From Pelosinus sp. UFO1 (GTDB lineage Bacteria > Bacillota > Negativicutes > DSM-13327): a DNA stretch of 64,000 nucleotides. The position numbers and the translations under genes were made by a program. Below the pieces are notes generated by a model, which saw only the letters and a program-made list of their open reading frames with translations, was not told the origin of the DNA and did no database searches. The stretch covers positions 3,650,001 to 3,714,000 of the forward strand of contig NZ_CP008852.1 in assembly GCF_000725345.1 (NCBI RefSeq). The letters are read 5' to 3'. Positions 52,644 through 61,004 of the stretch are shown in pieces. How positions within the stretch are numbered: position 1 is the first letter of the stretch; every line of letters begins with the position of its first letter.

Positions 52644-52672
52644 ATTCATCACCCAAAATAATTATATCATTT

Positions 52673-52696
52673 AATAAGACATTCTTATGTCATATT
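52673..52696. promoter_or_regulatory. WYL-regulator operator copy upstream of its own gene
   Basis: AATAAGACA-TTCT-TATGTCATATT, 30 bp upstream of the WYL start. Twenty of 24 bases equal the copy at 51703-51726 and all differences are central. Confidence 0.78.
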
Positions 52697-52727
52697 CGAA
52701 TAATAAGGGGACAGGTTCTCTGCCCCA

Positions 52728-52785
52728 CTAGATCCTGTCAATCATACTTTTAGATGGTACTGTTATCCTTGTTAATTACCTTAGA
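52728..52785 (-). pseudogene. Transposase 3'-end remnant with in-frame stop
   Basis: Minus-strand LTRITVPSKSMIDRI-TAG preceded by a TAA stop, followed by GTGGGGCAGAGAACCTGTCC. Same family as 783-984. Confidence 0.65.
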
Positions 52786-52802
52786 ATTAAATGATCTATT
52801 CC

Positions 52803-52824
52803 ATCTAAAACACTTGTTTTAGAT
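52803..52824. promoter_or_regulatory. Perfect palindrome upstream of the SRPBCC-MarR operon
   Basis: Arms ATCTAAAAC and GTTTTAGAT with a 4-bp centre, just ahead of a TATAAT-like sequence at about 52836. Typical position and size for a MarR operator. Confidence 0.75.
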
Positions 52825-52877
52825 TGTAAGTATACTTATAATATAAATACATAGAATAACTAAAGGAGTGGATTTAA

Positions 52878-53309
52878 ATGGCTGAATTTACGTTTCAGAC
52901 GGAGATTTATGCAACATCACAGGCCATCTGGGAAATGTATACCAACTTAAATAAACGACGTCAATGGGAAACAGACTTGGAATACATATTACTAAATGGA
53001 GATTTCGCTACCGGTACTTCTGGTACTATGAAGCTACAAAATCAACCAGAAATGCCTTACACACTGACTTCCGTTATCCCTCAAAGAGAGTATTGGGATA
53101 GAACTGAAATTCCTGATGCAGGAATCGCGATATGTTTCGGTCATGAATTTACAGACATGGGTGATGGCACGTTGGTAAAAATAAGTGCAAATCTAGAAAA
53201 ATCGACTGCAATTACGGAGGAAGAGATTCTATTTTTAGCCCAAGTGTTTTCAGATACACCACAGGCAGTACTAACAATAAAAAAAATGGTTGAGAATAAG
53301 AATGATTAA
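52878..53309 (+). CDS. SRPBCC (polyketide cyclase-like) protein
   Basis: 143 residues. AEFTFQTEIYATSQAIWEMY and WETDLEYILLNGDFATGTSG followed by KISANLEKSTAITEEEILFL fit the START-like fold, which binds hydrophobic ligands. AAGGAGTGG precedes the ATG. Its 3' end overlaps the MarR gene start, so the two are co-expressed. Confidence 0.82.
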   Translation: MAEFTFQTEIYATSQAIWEMYTNLNKRRQWETDLEYILLNGDFATGTSGTMKLQNQPEMPYTLTSVIPQREYWDRTEIPDAGIAICFGHEFTDMGDGTLVKISANLEKSTAITEEEILFLAQVFSDTPQAVLTIKKMVENKND

Positions 53310-53766
53310 TTCCAAGTTTAAAAACGATTCCTCGAAAAGTCCGGGTTTTCTGTTCATTAGAGCCTATAATAATTGGTATACCCAAATACAGAAAGCGTTA
53401 CGCCCTATCAATCTAACCCATCCTCAATTTATCATTCTTACAGTTACAGCTTATTTGCAAAATCGCGGTGAAAATCCCACTCAAAAAATGATTGCCGATC
53501 ACTCAGCAATCGATGTCATGACAACCTCTCAAATACTGAAACTGCTCGAAAAGAAACAATATATTCAACGAAAACAACATCCTACTGACACAAGGGCAAA
53601 AATTATCCTGTTACTGGATGCAGGTCAAAAAAAAGCCAATCAGGCGTTACCATTAATTGAAAACATTGATGACATATACTTTGGCGTTCTCCAATCGGAT
53701 GCGACTTGCTTTATGGATTCGTTACAAAAGCTATGTTCATTTCGGTTCGGTGATAATGATTCCTAA
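53302..53766 (+). CDS. MarR family transcriptional regulator
   Basis: About 154 residues from the ATG at 53302, overlapping the previous stop by 8 bp. LTHPQFIILTVTAYLQNRGE, QKMIADHSAIDVMTTSQILK and the wing IQRKQHPTDTRAKIILL are the MarR winged helix. It probably represses its own operon through the palindrome at 52803-52824. Confidence 0.9.
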   Translation: MINSKFKNDSSKSPGFLFIRAYNNWYTQIQKALRPINLTHPQFIILTVTAYLQNRGENPTQKMIADHSAIDVMTTSQILKLLEKKQYIQRKQHPTDTRAKIILLLDAGQKKANQALPLIENIDDIYFGVLQSDATCFMDSLQKLCSFRFGDNDS

Positions 53767-53815
53767 GAATCACAGGGACGGATTTTTTGAGCACTCCCCT
53801 CTTTTTCTCTCATAT
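53767..53815 (+). repeat. Composite repeat, module 1
   Basis: AATCACAGGGACGGATTTTT followed by TGAGCACTCCCCTCTTTTTC, right after the MarR stop codon. Confidence 0.7.
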
Positions 53816-53983
53816 TTTCAACTTCTTACGGCAGTGGTTGACTATACTTCAATAAATGGATCTATTACATATCTGTACCTATGGAAAAAGAAAAGCTTTC
53901 GTGCAATTATGTTGTAACATTCCATAATATGCTATAATTGGTTACAGTATAATTTGTTGCAGTATATATAAGGAGTGATTATT

Positions 53984-54340
53984 TTGTTTTTCCTCTTCGG
54001 ATGGGGCAAGATTACAAAAAAGGTAGTAGGACCAATGTTTGAAAAAACCTGCGGTTACTGTAATCGTACACAAACATGGCAATTGTGTAAAAATAGAACA
54101 TGGTTTACATTATTTTTTATTCCAGTAATTCCGTATAATACCCGCTATTCAATATCTTGTCCTAATTGCGGCAGTTACATAGAAATATCTGATGAACAAT
54201 TCAATAGTATGAAAGCTGATTTAGATCCTACTGGCAAGACTAGCAATGCTGATGTTGTCGATAGTATTAAATATGCTGGAAAAAATGCTGTTCAAATAAA
54301 TTATTTGAAACAGATGGAAGAATTTAATAACAAAAAGTAA
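53984..54340 (+). CDS. Zinc-ribbon domain protein
   Basis: About 118 residues from the TTG at 53984, which is 8 bp after AAGGAG; a GTG at 53975 is too close. FEKTCGYCNRTQTWQLCKNR and the second pair YSISCPNCGSYIEISDEQFN form a four-cysteine zinc ribbon separated by a hydrophobic TWFTLFFIPVIPY segment. A similar layout occurs in small zinc-ribbon/YnfU-like proteins. Function unknown. Confidence 0.8.
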   Translation: MFFLFGWGKITKKVVGPMFEKTCGYCNRTQTWQLCKNRTWFTLFFIPVIPYNTRYSISCPNCGSYIEISDEQFNSMKADLDPTGKTSNADVVDSIKYAGKNAVQINYLKQMEEFNNKK

Positions 54341-54422
54341 AGTATCCGAGTGATAAGGAATCTCCTTATTACTTATAATTCAATTGTTTGTTAATGAACA
54401 GACTACACTTACCAAATAATAC

Positions 54423-54465
54423 AAAGCTCCTTCCGAAATTACTACAAATTTTGGTAGGAGCTTTT
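54423..54465 (+). terminator. Terminator after the zinc-ribbon gene
   Basis: AAAGCTCCT and AGGAGCTTT arms with an inner CC/GG pairing and a following TTGC. Confidence 0.75.
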
Positions 54466-54586
54466 TGCTAAAAGAATATATATCTGTAGTATTCGTAAGA
54501 GTAATTTTATTAACCATTCATTTCGTATCGTTAAAGTAAACTAACAAAATCTAAAATAGATAAATAACATAATAGGAGGAATTAGA

Positions 54587-55594
54587 ATGAAAGCAATGGT
54601 AATTCGTGCTTATGGTGGACCGGAAGTTTTCGAAGTAGCTGACGTCAAGCAGCCAGAAGTAAAAGCAGGGTATGTTTTGGTGAAAGTAGCTGCCAGTAGT
54701 ATCAACCCCATAGAGACAAAAATCCGTTCAGGATTGGTGCCAGCAATTACCCCAGCTTTTCCTGCCATATTAAATGCCGATTTTTCTGGCGAAATAGTAG
54801 CCCTAGGTGAGAATGTTCTGCATTGGAATGTTGGAGATGAGGTTTTTGGCTGTGCTGGCGGTGTTGGTCAGCTTCAAGGTGCATTAGCTGACTATATGCT
54901 AGTCGCTGCTAACTTAATTGCAAAAAAGCCATCAAACATAGACTATGCTACGGCTGCCTTATTTCCCCTCGTCAGTATAACGGCTTGGGAGGCCCTCAGG
55001 GAAAAGGTACAGGTTCGTGCAGGGGATAAAGTATTAATTCAGGGTGCTGCAGGCGGTGTAGGACATATTGCGCTGCAATTGGCCAAACAACAGGGTGCGG
55101 TCGTCTATGGAACTGTACGAAGTCAAAAACAAGCGAATATTATAAAAGAATTAGGTGCTGACGCTGCTGTTTTTACCGAAACGGAGTCCGTAGATGAATA
55201 TGTAAATAAATATACCGATGGTAAAGGCTTCGATGTTGTCCTCGACCCAGTAGGTGGTAATAATTTGATCAATAGTTTTAAGGCAGTAAAATACAATGGT
55301 TCTGTTTGTACTACAAATGCAAGAATGACTCTCGACCTTGGTATTATGCATGCTAAAGCGATTAGTCTCCACGCGGTATTCATGCTAATACCAATGGTTT
55401 ATAATATTGAAAGAGATCGTCATCATACGATCTTAAATAATATAAGTCAGATGATTGAAAAGAATCAATTACGTATTAATCGAGATGAAAAACAGTTTAC
55501 ATTCTATCAAATCGGTGAGGCCCATCAATATATCGAGTCTGGAAAATCACAAGGCAAAGTATCTCTCATTCATTCATTTTCCGATAATGCTTAA
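54587..55594 (+). CDS. Zinc-independent alcohol dehydrogenase/quinone oxidoreductase (MDR)
   Basis: 335 residues, full length. KAMVIRAYGGPEVFEVADVK, ASSINPIETKIRSGLVPAIT, the NADPH motif VLIQGAAGGVGHIALQLAKQ, and VVLDPVGGNNLINSF are typical of the QOR branch. The structural zinc cysteines are absent. It reduces quinones or activated enones with NADPH. GGAGGAATTAGA precedes the ATG; monocistronic. Confidence 0.93.
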   Translation: MKAMVIRAYGGPEVFEVADVKQPEVKAGYVLVKVAASSINPIETKIRSGLVPAITPAFPAILNADFSGEIVALGENVLHWNVGDEVFGCAGGVGQLQGALADYMLVAANLIAKKPSNIDYATAALFPLVSITAWEALREKVQVRAGDKVLIQGAAGGVGHIALQLAKQQGAVVYGTVRSQKQANIIKELGADAAVFTETESVDEYVNKYTDGKGFDVVLDPVGGNNLINSFKAVKYNGSVCTTNARMTLDLGIMHAKAISLHAVFMLIPMVYNIERDRHHTILNNISQMIEKNQLRINRDEKQFTFYQIGEAHQYIESGKSQGKVSLIHSFSDNA

Positions 55595-55673
55595 ATAGGC
55601 ATAAGGGACGGTTCTTGTGAGTCCCTCCTATCGTTATTTTTTGAACCGATCTTCCTACCTCTAACAAAAAAAG

Positions 55674-55713
55674 GTACTACTAATGTTATTTCTTATGATA
55701 ACATTAGTAGTAC
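55674..55713. terminator. Bidirectional terminator after the quinone oxidoreductase gene
   Basis: Perfect 16-bp arms GTACTACTAATGTTAT and ATAACATTAGTAGTAC with an 8-nt loop. A module 1 fragment (AAGGGACGGTTCTTGTGAG) lies between it and the stop codon at about 55600-55635. Confidence 0.8.
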
Positions 55714-55778
55714 TTGGATATCTTACTTTATCATTACGCTGTGCCATAATACTCTACTTAGGTCTAAAATTAAAAAAA

Positions 55779-56363
55779 CTATTGTACCGTGGTAACAGTA
55801 ACTACATTGCTTTTTTTCATAACGTCAGCAAGGGTTTCATTTGTGACTTGTAAATCAGTATCACTTTCAACAGCTACTTGAAATTTTGTTCCAGTAGGGA
55901 TGTCCTGATTTGAGCCGTGTAAAAAGCCAGAGAATATTCCAAAAGCCAATACTCCAAGCACCATATTAGCACCGCCACCACTCTTTTTTGCGTCTAATGT
56001 AAGAGGAACCTCCACACCATTAAGAGTTTTTATGCTTTTTGCGGCTAACTCGACTTTTCCACCTTTTCCCCAAGAACCAGCCGGGCTAGCTTTTGTAACT
56101 ACTGCTTCGCCTGTAGTTCCTTTAGGAATAACTTCTACTCCATTAATAACTATAGTTTCTGTAGTCTTAAATAGAACAATGTCATTTACTTTGTTTTTCC
56201 CTGAATTAATAGGAGTAATGATCTCAGTTTTCAAAAGTGTCCCTTTGGGAATATAAACATTACCTGGAACTAGATTAGAAACTTGTGGCGAACTTGCAAA
56301 ACCTACTAAATTACATAGAAAAACCATTATGATAGTAAATACCAGAACTTTAGAAATTTTCAT
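55779..56363 (-). CDS. Secreted protein, unassigned, 194 aa
   Basis: Start at 56363 chosen for GGAGGTTT upstream. A clear signal peptide (MKISKVLVFTIIMVFLCNLV, ending GFASS) is followed by PGNVYIPKGTLLKTEIITPI, INGVEVIPKGTTGEAVVTKA and VPLTLDAKKSGGGANMVLGV. A late hydrophobic stretch (LGVLAFGIFSGFLHGSN) may insert in a membrane. The repeated IPKGT motif suggests an SAF/TrbI-like beta domain. Periplasmic or surface location; function unknown. Confidence 0.72.
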   Translation of the reverse strand: MKISKVLVFTIIMVFLCNLVGFASSPQVSNLVPGNVYIPKGTLLKTEIITPINSGKNKVNDIVLFKTTETIVINGVEVIPKGTTGEAVVTKASPAGSWGKGGKVELAAKSIKTLNGVEVPLTLDAKKSGGGANMVLGVLAFGIFSGFLHGSNQDIPTGTKFQVAVESDTDLQVTNETLADVMKKSNVVTVTTVQ

Positions 56364-56745
56364 GTTCACAGAAACCTCCAAGTATTTATTACGCAAATTT
56401 AACAATTCAATTAATAAATACAAATACCTTTAAAATGGAAAATAAATATCTATATCCTATCAATACATTGATGCATCAAACCTGCAAATATAAAGATAAT
56501 GACAACGAAGATTGAAAAATCGAATAGTATCTTATCATCAGTATCGTTTGAGCGTTTCTTCCGCTGTATGACTCGGAGTATTCTATTAAACATGCAAATG
56601 AGATAAATGGATAAAATCCAGCTTGCCTTCAGACTGTTTTTTGAGAATGCATTCTGGATGCCGTGCAGGAAAGTATTGTGGGTGCAAACCTAATGCTAAT
56701 GCAGTAACATTCATTTCAGTTACAAAATAATCCTTCAAATAAGAA

Positions 56746-56763
56746 AAGGTGGCTTTCGCCACC
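56746..56763 (+). terminator. Hairpin with T run in a gene-poor stretch
   Basis: AGGTGGC and GCCACCT with a TTTC loop followed by CTTTTTT. It is oriented to end a plus-strand transcript starting somewhere in 56430-56740, where no gene is recognised. Confidence 0.7.
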
Positions 56764-56846
56764 TCTTTTTTACGCCTAAGTCTAGGCATATATAACTAAA
56801 TATCTCTAAATCTCAGAAAACTGCTAAAATAAATTCTGACAGTTGC

Positions 56847-58562
56847 TTAGGCCATGAACATTTTGATATCATCTTCAGGATTGCTGATGCCGCCGATGCC
56901 AAATTGCTCTACAAGCACCTTGGCTACATTTTGTGAAAGGAAGGCTGGCAGCGTCGGTCCAAGATGAATATTTTTCACACCAAGGTATAACAACGCCAGG
57001 AGCACGATAACGGCTTTTTGCTCATACCAGGCGATATTGTACGATATCGGCAATTTATTAATATCATCCAAACCAAAAACCTCTTTAAGTTTCAAGGCTA
57101 TAAGTGCTAGCGAGTAGGAGTCGTTGCATTGACCAGCATCCAATACCCGGGGAATACCGCCAATGTCACCCAACGGAATCTTGTTATAGCGGTATTTGGC
57201 GCAGCCCGCTGTCAGTATAACAGTGTCTTGAGGCAATGCTTTCGCAAAATCAGCATAGTAATCTCTGCTCTTCATGCGGCCATCGCAGCCAGCCATAACA
57301 AAGAAACGTTTGATAGCGCCACTTTTCACTGCATCCACAACCTTATCAGCCAGAGCTAATACCTGGTTGTGAGCGAAACCACCGATTATTTCCCCTTGTT
57401 CCAACCCCTTAGGAGGTGGGCATTTTTTAGCGTGAGCGATAAGAGCCGTAAAGTCTTTCGGTTTGCCATTTTTCCGCTCAGCGATTTCTTTCAAGCCTTC
57501 AAAACCGACTACCCCCGTCACATACACGCGGTCTTTATAACTAGCTTTCGGCGGCACCAAGCAGTTCGTAGTCATCAGAATGGGTCCGTTGAAGGTGTCA
57601 AATTCTTTGTCCTGCAACCACCAGGCATTGCCGTAGTTACCAGCAAAATTGGAATATTTCTTAAAGGCTGGATAGTAATGCGCCGGCAACATCTCGCCGT
57701 GGGTGTATACATCAACGCCCGTCCCTTGGGTTTGTTCCAATAATTCTTCCAAATCTTTTAAATCATGACCGCTGATAAGGATACCAGGGTTGTTTCTCAC
57801 ACCAATATTGACTTTGGTAATCTCCGGATTGCCATAGGTACTGGTATTGGCTTTATCCAATAAGGCCATAACATCAACACCGTATTTGCCGCATTCCATC
57901 ACCAAAGCAACCAATTCATCAGCACTCAGCTTATCGTTAATAGTGGCAACTAACGCTTTTTGCATAAAGGCAAAAATAGCATCCTCCATATAGCCTAATG
58001 TATAGGCGTGCTCAGCATAAGCAGCCATTCCTTTTACGCCATAGGTAAGCAGTTCACGCAATGAACGGACATCTTCATTTTCAGTTGCCAAAATTCCGAC
58101 TGTGGCAGCCTTTTTTTCAAATTCTGGTGCATTGTCAGCAAACCACAGAGTGCTGTCATGAGAAGCTTCTGCTGCTCCATCCGCTGTGAACCAGCCAGTT
58201 AATTTCTGCCAGATGGATTTCGTACTGTCATTTGCAGCTTCTACCTTTACACCGGCTTTTATTAAAGCAGCTTTCACGTTATCTCTTACGATCAGCGCTT
58301 GTTTTACGAGCACAACAAAGTGCTCCTTATCGAAGTTAGCATTGGTAATGGTTGCAAATAAGCCTTCCATTATAAACTTATCAGCCTCGGGTGTAGCAAT
58401 TTTAGCCTGACGAGCCTCAAGTGTATAGACCGAAATCCCTTTTAGTGTGTACATGAGCAGGTCTTGGAGATTAGACACATCAGCCGTTTTTCCACAGACA
58501 CCACGCATGGTGCAGCCAGTACCTTTGGCTGTTTCTTGACATTGATAACAAAACATTGACAT
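56847..58562 (-). CDS. hcp: Hydroxylamine reductase (hybrid-cluster protein)
   Basis: 571 residues. N-terminal cysteines follow C-X2-C-X8-C-X5-C ([15 protein letters not shown], then TMRGVC), the spacing of strict-anaerobe Hcp. Cluster ligands appear later in [77 protein letters not shown] and [20 protein letters not shown]. It acts on hydroxylamine or NO in nitrosative stress defence. A CRP/FNR-type palindrome of HcpR form lies upstream. AAGGGGGAT precedes the ATG. Confidence 0.96.
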   Translation of the reverse strand: MSMFCYQCQETAKGTGCTMRGVCGKTADVSNLQDLLMYTLKGISVYTLEARQAKIATPEADKFIMEGLFATITNANFDKEHFVVLVKQALIVRDNVKAALIKAGVKVEAANDSTKSIWQKLTGWFTADGAAEASHDSTLWFADNAPEFEKKAATVGILATENEDVRSLRELLTYGVKGMAAYAEHAYTLGYMEDAIFAFMQKALVATINDKLSADELVALVMECGKYGVDVMALLDKANTSTYGNPEITKVNIGVRNNPGILISGHDLKDLEELLEQTQGTGVDVYTHGEMLPAHYYPAFKKYSNFAGNYGNAWWLQDKEFDTFNGPILMTTNCLVPPKASYKDRVYVTGVVGFEGLKEIAERKNGKPKDFTALIAHAKKCPPPKGLEQGEIIGGFAHNQVLALADKVVDAVKSGAIKRFFVMAGCDGRMKSRDYYADFAKALPQDTVILTAGCAKYRYNKIPLGDIGGIPRVLDAGQCNDSYSLALIALKLKEVFGLDDINKLPISYNIAWYEQKAVIVLLALLYLGVKNIHLGPTLPAFLSQNVAKVLVEQFGIGGISNPEDDIKMFMA

Positions 58563-58639
58563 ATATTTTATCCCCCTTATATTGTGAAGCGCTATTTAAA
58601 TCTTCTGATGTTATTCTAGCGAAAACTCTATCGATTGAC

Positions 58640-58655
58640 TGTGAGCAAAATCACA
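58640..58655. promoter_or_regulatory. HcpR/CRP-FNR-type operator upstream of hcp
   Basis: TGTGAGCAAAATCACA: perfect TGTGA-N6-TCACA, 78-93 bp upstream of the hcp start codon. It matches the published form of HcpR sites, which control hcp in many anaerobes. No HcpR gene is in the window. Confidence 0.75.
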
Positions 58656-58674
58656 TAAAGGAAAACAAATTTAT

Positions 58675-58730
58675 CTACCATTAAATACAAAGTTCCTGCA
58701 AGGCCAAGCTACTGCAGGAGTTTGTTATAT
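58675..58730 (+). repeat. Composite repeat, diverged hairpin
   Basis: CTACCATTAAATACAAAGTT then CCTGCAAGGCCAAGCTACTG and CAGGAG; the right arm has lost several bases. Confidence 0.65.
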
Positions 58731-58795
58731 AGACAAAAATGCTAATCTCCTGTAACATTAAGCGGTAAATACAACACACTTTTCAAGGAGTTATT

Positions 58796-59290
58796 ATGCG
58801 TAAAAAGACAACTATCCTAGTACTCGTTATAGTCATCATTGCCTTTTATTGTAGCTATACGGTTTATTCTTACGACAATCGTACTGTCAGCAACTTATCA
58901 GCCTACTGTAATATTGATTTTCGTGGCGTAATTGATCCTCAAACAAATACTGTTGCAGGAGCAACCTTATCTATAGTCGATTTCCGATATGATTCTGGAC
59001 CACTGGAAAAGTTTTTCATCATTGATACTGATGGTAAAACATACCAAATAGATAGTATCGAGATATCCGCCCAGCCGCCGACCTATTCGCAAAAAGATTT
59101 TCCCACAGGAAAATCCTTTAAATATACCAATACTTTATTTGTCACCTTCCCCCCACAGGTCCTGATGGAGATATCCCAGGCTGATACTGTAAAAGTTTTC
59201 TTTAAATACACCGACAGCGATTCGGCAATTGAACTGCCATTAAGCGCCGTAGATCTACAATACTGGAAAAATCAATTGCCGTCTTTGTAA
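58796..59290 (+). CDS. Secreted or membrane-anchored protein, unassigned, 164 aa
   Basis: The N-terminal hydrophobic segment (KKTTILVLVIVIIAFYCSYT) is a signal anchor or signal peptide. The rest is beta-rich: SNLSAYCNIDFRGVIDPQTN, VDFRYDSGPLEKFFIIDTDG, and LMEISQADTVKVFFKYTDSD. AAGGAG precedes the ATG. No family recognised; periplasmic location likely. Confidence 0.7.
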   Translation: MRKKTTILVLVIVIIAFYCSYTVYSYDNRTVSNLSAYCNIDFRGVIDPQTNTVAGATLSIVDFRYDSGPLEKFFIIDTDGKTYQIDSIEISAQPPTYSQKDFPTGKSFKYTNTLFVTFPPQVLMEISQADTVKVFFKYTDSDSAIELPLSAVDLQYWKNQLPSL

Positions 59291-59316
59291 GATTACGCTT
59301 TGTTGCCTTCCCCTAA

Positions 59317-59353
59317 AAACAAGCCTTGCAGTTACCTGCGAGGCTTGTTTTTT
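59317..59353 (+). terminator. Terminator after the 164-aa gene
   Basis: AAACAAGCCT and AGGCTTGTTT with inner GC pairing, then TTTTCG. Confidence 0.9.
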
Positions 59354-59405
59354 TCGATCTTTGCTGGCCACTTAATTTGGACTAGGGGACAGATTCTCAG
59401 TCCCA

Positions 59406-59450
59406 CTAGATCCTATCAATTGTGCTTTTCGATATTCCGTTATTCTAAGT
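59406..59450 (-). pseudogene. Transposase 3'-end remnant
   Basis: Minus-strand GISKSTIDRI-TAG preceded by a one-base deletion in LRIT, followed by GTGGGACTGAGAATCTGTCC. Its upstream end abuts the 3D-domain gene's stop. Confidence 0.65.
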
Positions 59451-59455
59451 CATCT

Positions 59456-59872
59456 TCATTCTTCCTCGATCTTCACTGTTTTCCTCTGCCTCCCGAGTCT
59501 CAATGCCTCTTCCTTGTCTGCAACGTATACATCGACCCTATCGCCTACAATATGACCACCTCGATCCTCATTGACATACCAATGACCATCTATGCATATC
59601 CTAGTTCCCAAGGCATACCTAGAACTCATTGCTACTGTGCGCCCCTCGGCTACCCTAGTTCCACTCGCGGTAATTCCATGACCATTCATACCTTCATCGT
59701 TTGCGGTGTAGTACGAGATTTCCATGACAACTTCGCGGTATCGAGGCTCTGGCTTCGCAACTACGGTTTCCTCTATGGGAGCTACGTACTCCACGGGTGC
59801 TTCGTAGTTATCTTCGTACAAACAATGTGGTGCAGTGAAAAATAGCACCAGAATAAGCAGTGTAATTCGCAG
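59456..59872 (-). CDS. Secreted 3D-domain protein, probable CTG start
   Basis: The mature part carries the 3D (YuiC/MltA-like) signature: EISYYTANDEGMNGHGITAS, GRTVAMSSRYALGTRICIDG, then VNEDRGGHIVGDRVDVYVAD with its three Asp residues. Such domains occur in peptidoglycan-active proteins. The in-frame CTG at 59870-59872 gives a normal signal peptide (RITLLILVLFFTAPHC) 10 bp after GGAGG. The GTG at 59848 would remove its basic start, and the ATG at 59879 is out of frame. About 138 residues. Confidence 0.8.
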   Translation of the reverse strand: MRITLLILVLFFTAPHCLYEDNYEAPVEYVAPIEETVVAKPEPRYREVVMEISYYTANDEGMNGHGITASGTRVAEGRTVAMSSRYALGTRICIDGHWYVNEDRGGHIVGDRVDVYVADKEEALRLGRQRKTVKIEEE

Positions 59873-59887
59873 TAATCATCGACCTCC

Positions 59888-60184
59888 TTATAAATCACAG
59901 AAATACTTTATAAAATATACATTCGTAAAACCTATGCAACATTCACATGGAGCATTAGTGAGTGCCTCTCCTACTATCTTATGAAGTCTTAGTTCATTCT
60001 GTAACCTTATTTTGTCTTCTTGGTTTCTTCGCTTGCATTGGTGTTACATACTTTTCTTTGCAAAGTCAATGAATAACTTTTTGTTATCACTGTTGATAAG
60101 GTCCACGCACTTAACCATAAATGCAAAGATTCTATAAACATTAAAACCGCTGTAATAAAGCGATGTACCTCCCTCGCATATATA
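59888..60184. other. Intergenic region without recognised gene
   Basis: About 300 bp upstream of the 3D-domain gene with no ribosome-binding-site-backed frame and no clear repeat module. Confidence 0.4.
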
Positions 60185-60227
60185 AAAAGTACCACCAGCT
60201 ATCATTGGATAACACTGGTGATACTTT
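60185..60227. terminator. Orphan hairpin
   Basis: AAAAGTA-CACCAG and CTGGTG-TACTTTT arms with single-base bulges. It does not directly follow a recognised gene. Confidence 0.55.
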
Positions 60228-60267
60228 TATTGTTCTTATATTACTGCTTTCCAAAGCCCATTTGTGT

Positions 60268-60345
60268 TACTATTCCATTTACCATTAAAATACAGAACTC
60301 CTGCAAGGCTAGGTTGCTTTGCAGGAGTTGTCGTTATATATTGGT
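60268..60345 (+). repeat. Composite repeat, linker and hairpin
   Basis: TTTACCATTAAAATACAGAA then CTCCTGCAAGG...CTTTGCAGGAG, ending close to the DedA stop codon. Confidence 0.85.
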
Positions 60346-60367
60346 AGTTGGTCTCAGCCATCTACAT

Positions 60368-60967
60368 TTATACCTTATTTTTACTACGTATAGGAAACAA
60401 ATCCCTAAACACATAAACGAATAGTAATAAGCTGCCTCCAATGGCACCCCACTTAAACCAAGGGTTCTCTACCATCATATGCAATTGCATGCCTAGCGCA
60501 GCCCCAACATACAGAAAGATGGTTAGCCACAGAACCGCGTGCACCATGTCGTAGATAAGAAATTTAATAATAGAAATACCGCTAATGCCTGCTACATAGG
60601 GAGTAACATTACCTATTGTTGGTAGAAAGCGAGCACCGATAACATAAGCCGGGGCAGACTTCTGTAGAAGTTCCTGTGCCTTTCTAAGACGTTCCGGGGT
60701 TAGTCTAATATATCTCCCCCATCTCATTATGAATGGTTCTCCAATACGACGTCCTAGCATAAAGGCAGAAATTGAACCTAGCATGTATCCTAGTAAAGAT
60801 ACCAGCCAGGCTATTATCATATTAAATTCTCCTTGCTTTGACAAAAAACCTGCCAAAGCAACTAACACGCTGCCTGGAAATGGTAGTCCTATCGCTTCCA
60901 AAAAGACTCCAGCAAACACCCCTGTCAATCCAATGCTGCTTAAAATATCAAGAATTCTGTCAAACAA
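60368..60967 (-). CDS. DedA family (VTT-domain) membrane protein
   Basis: 199 residues with five to six membrane segments. GVFLEAIGLPFPGSVLVALA, SLLGYMLGSISAFMLGRRIG and the conserved ARFLPTIGNVTPYVAGISGI match DedA. The family includes flippases of polyprenyl-phosphate and phosphatidylethanolamine carriers. Monocistronic, between a repeat and the broken tautomerase. Confidence 0.92.
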   Translation of the reverse strand: MFDRILDILSSIGLTGVFAGVFLEAIGLPFPGSVLVALAGFLSKQGEFNMIIAWLVSLLGYMLGSISAFMLGRRIGEPFIMRWGRYIRLTPERLRKAQELLQKSAPAYVIGARFLPTIGNVTPYVAGISGISIIKFLIYDMVHAVLWLTIFLYVGAALGMQLHMMVENPWFKWGAIGGSLLLFVYVFRDLFPIRSKNKV

Positions 60968-61004
60968 TATATCCCCTCCCAGCCTATTATGGCTGAAAAT
61001 CGTA

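Noticed and set aside
56586-56789. 67-residue minus-strand open frame downstream of hcp
   Set aside because: No ribosome binding site, and its start overlaps a terminator hairpin; the protein resembles nothing I recognise.
264-60345. CRISPR array as an explanation for the recurring hairpin
   Set aside because: Copies are kilobases apart, lie in both partial and full forms, have no regular spacers, and no cas genes are present.
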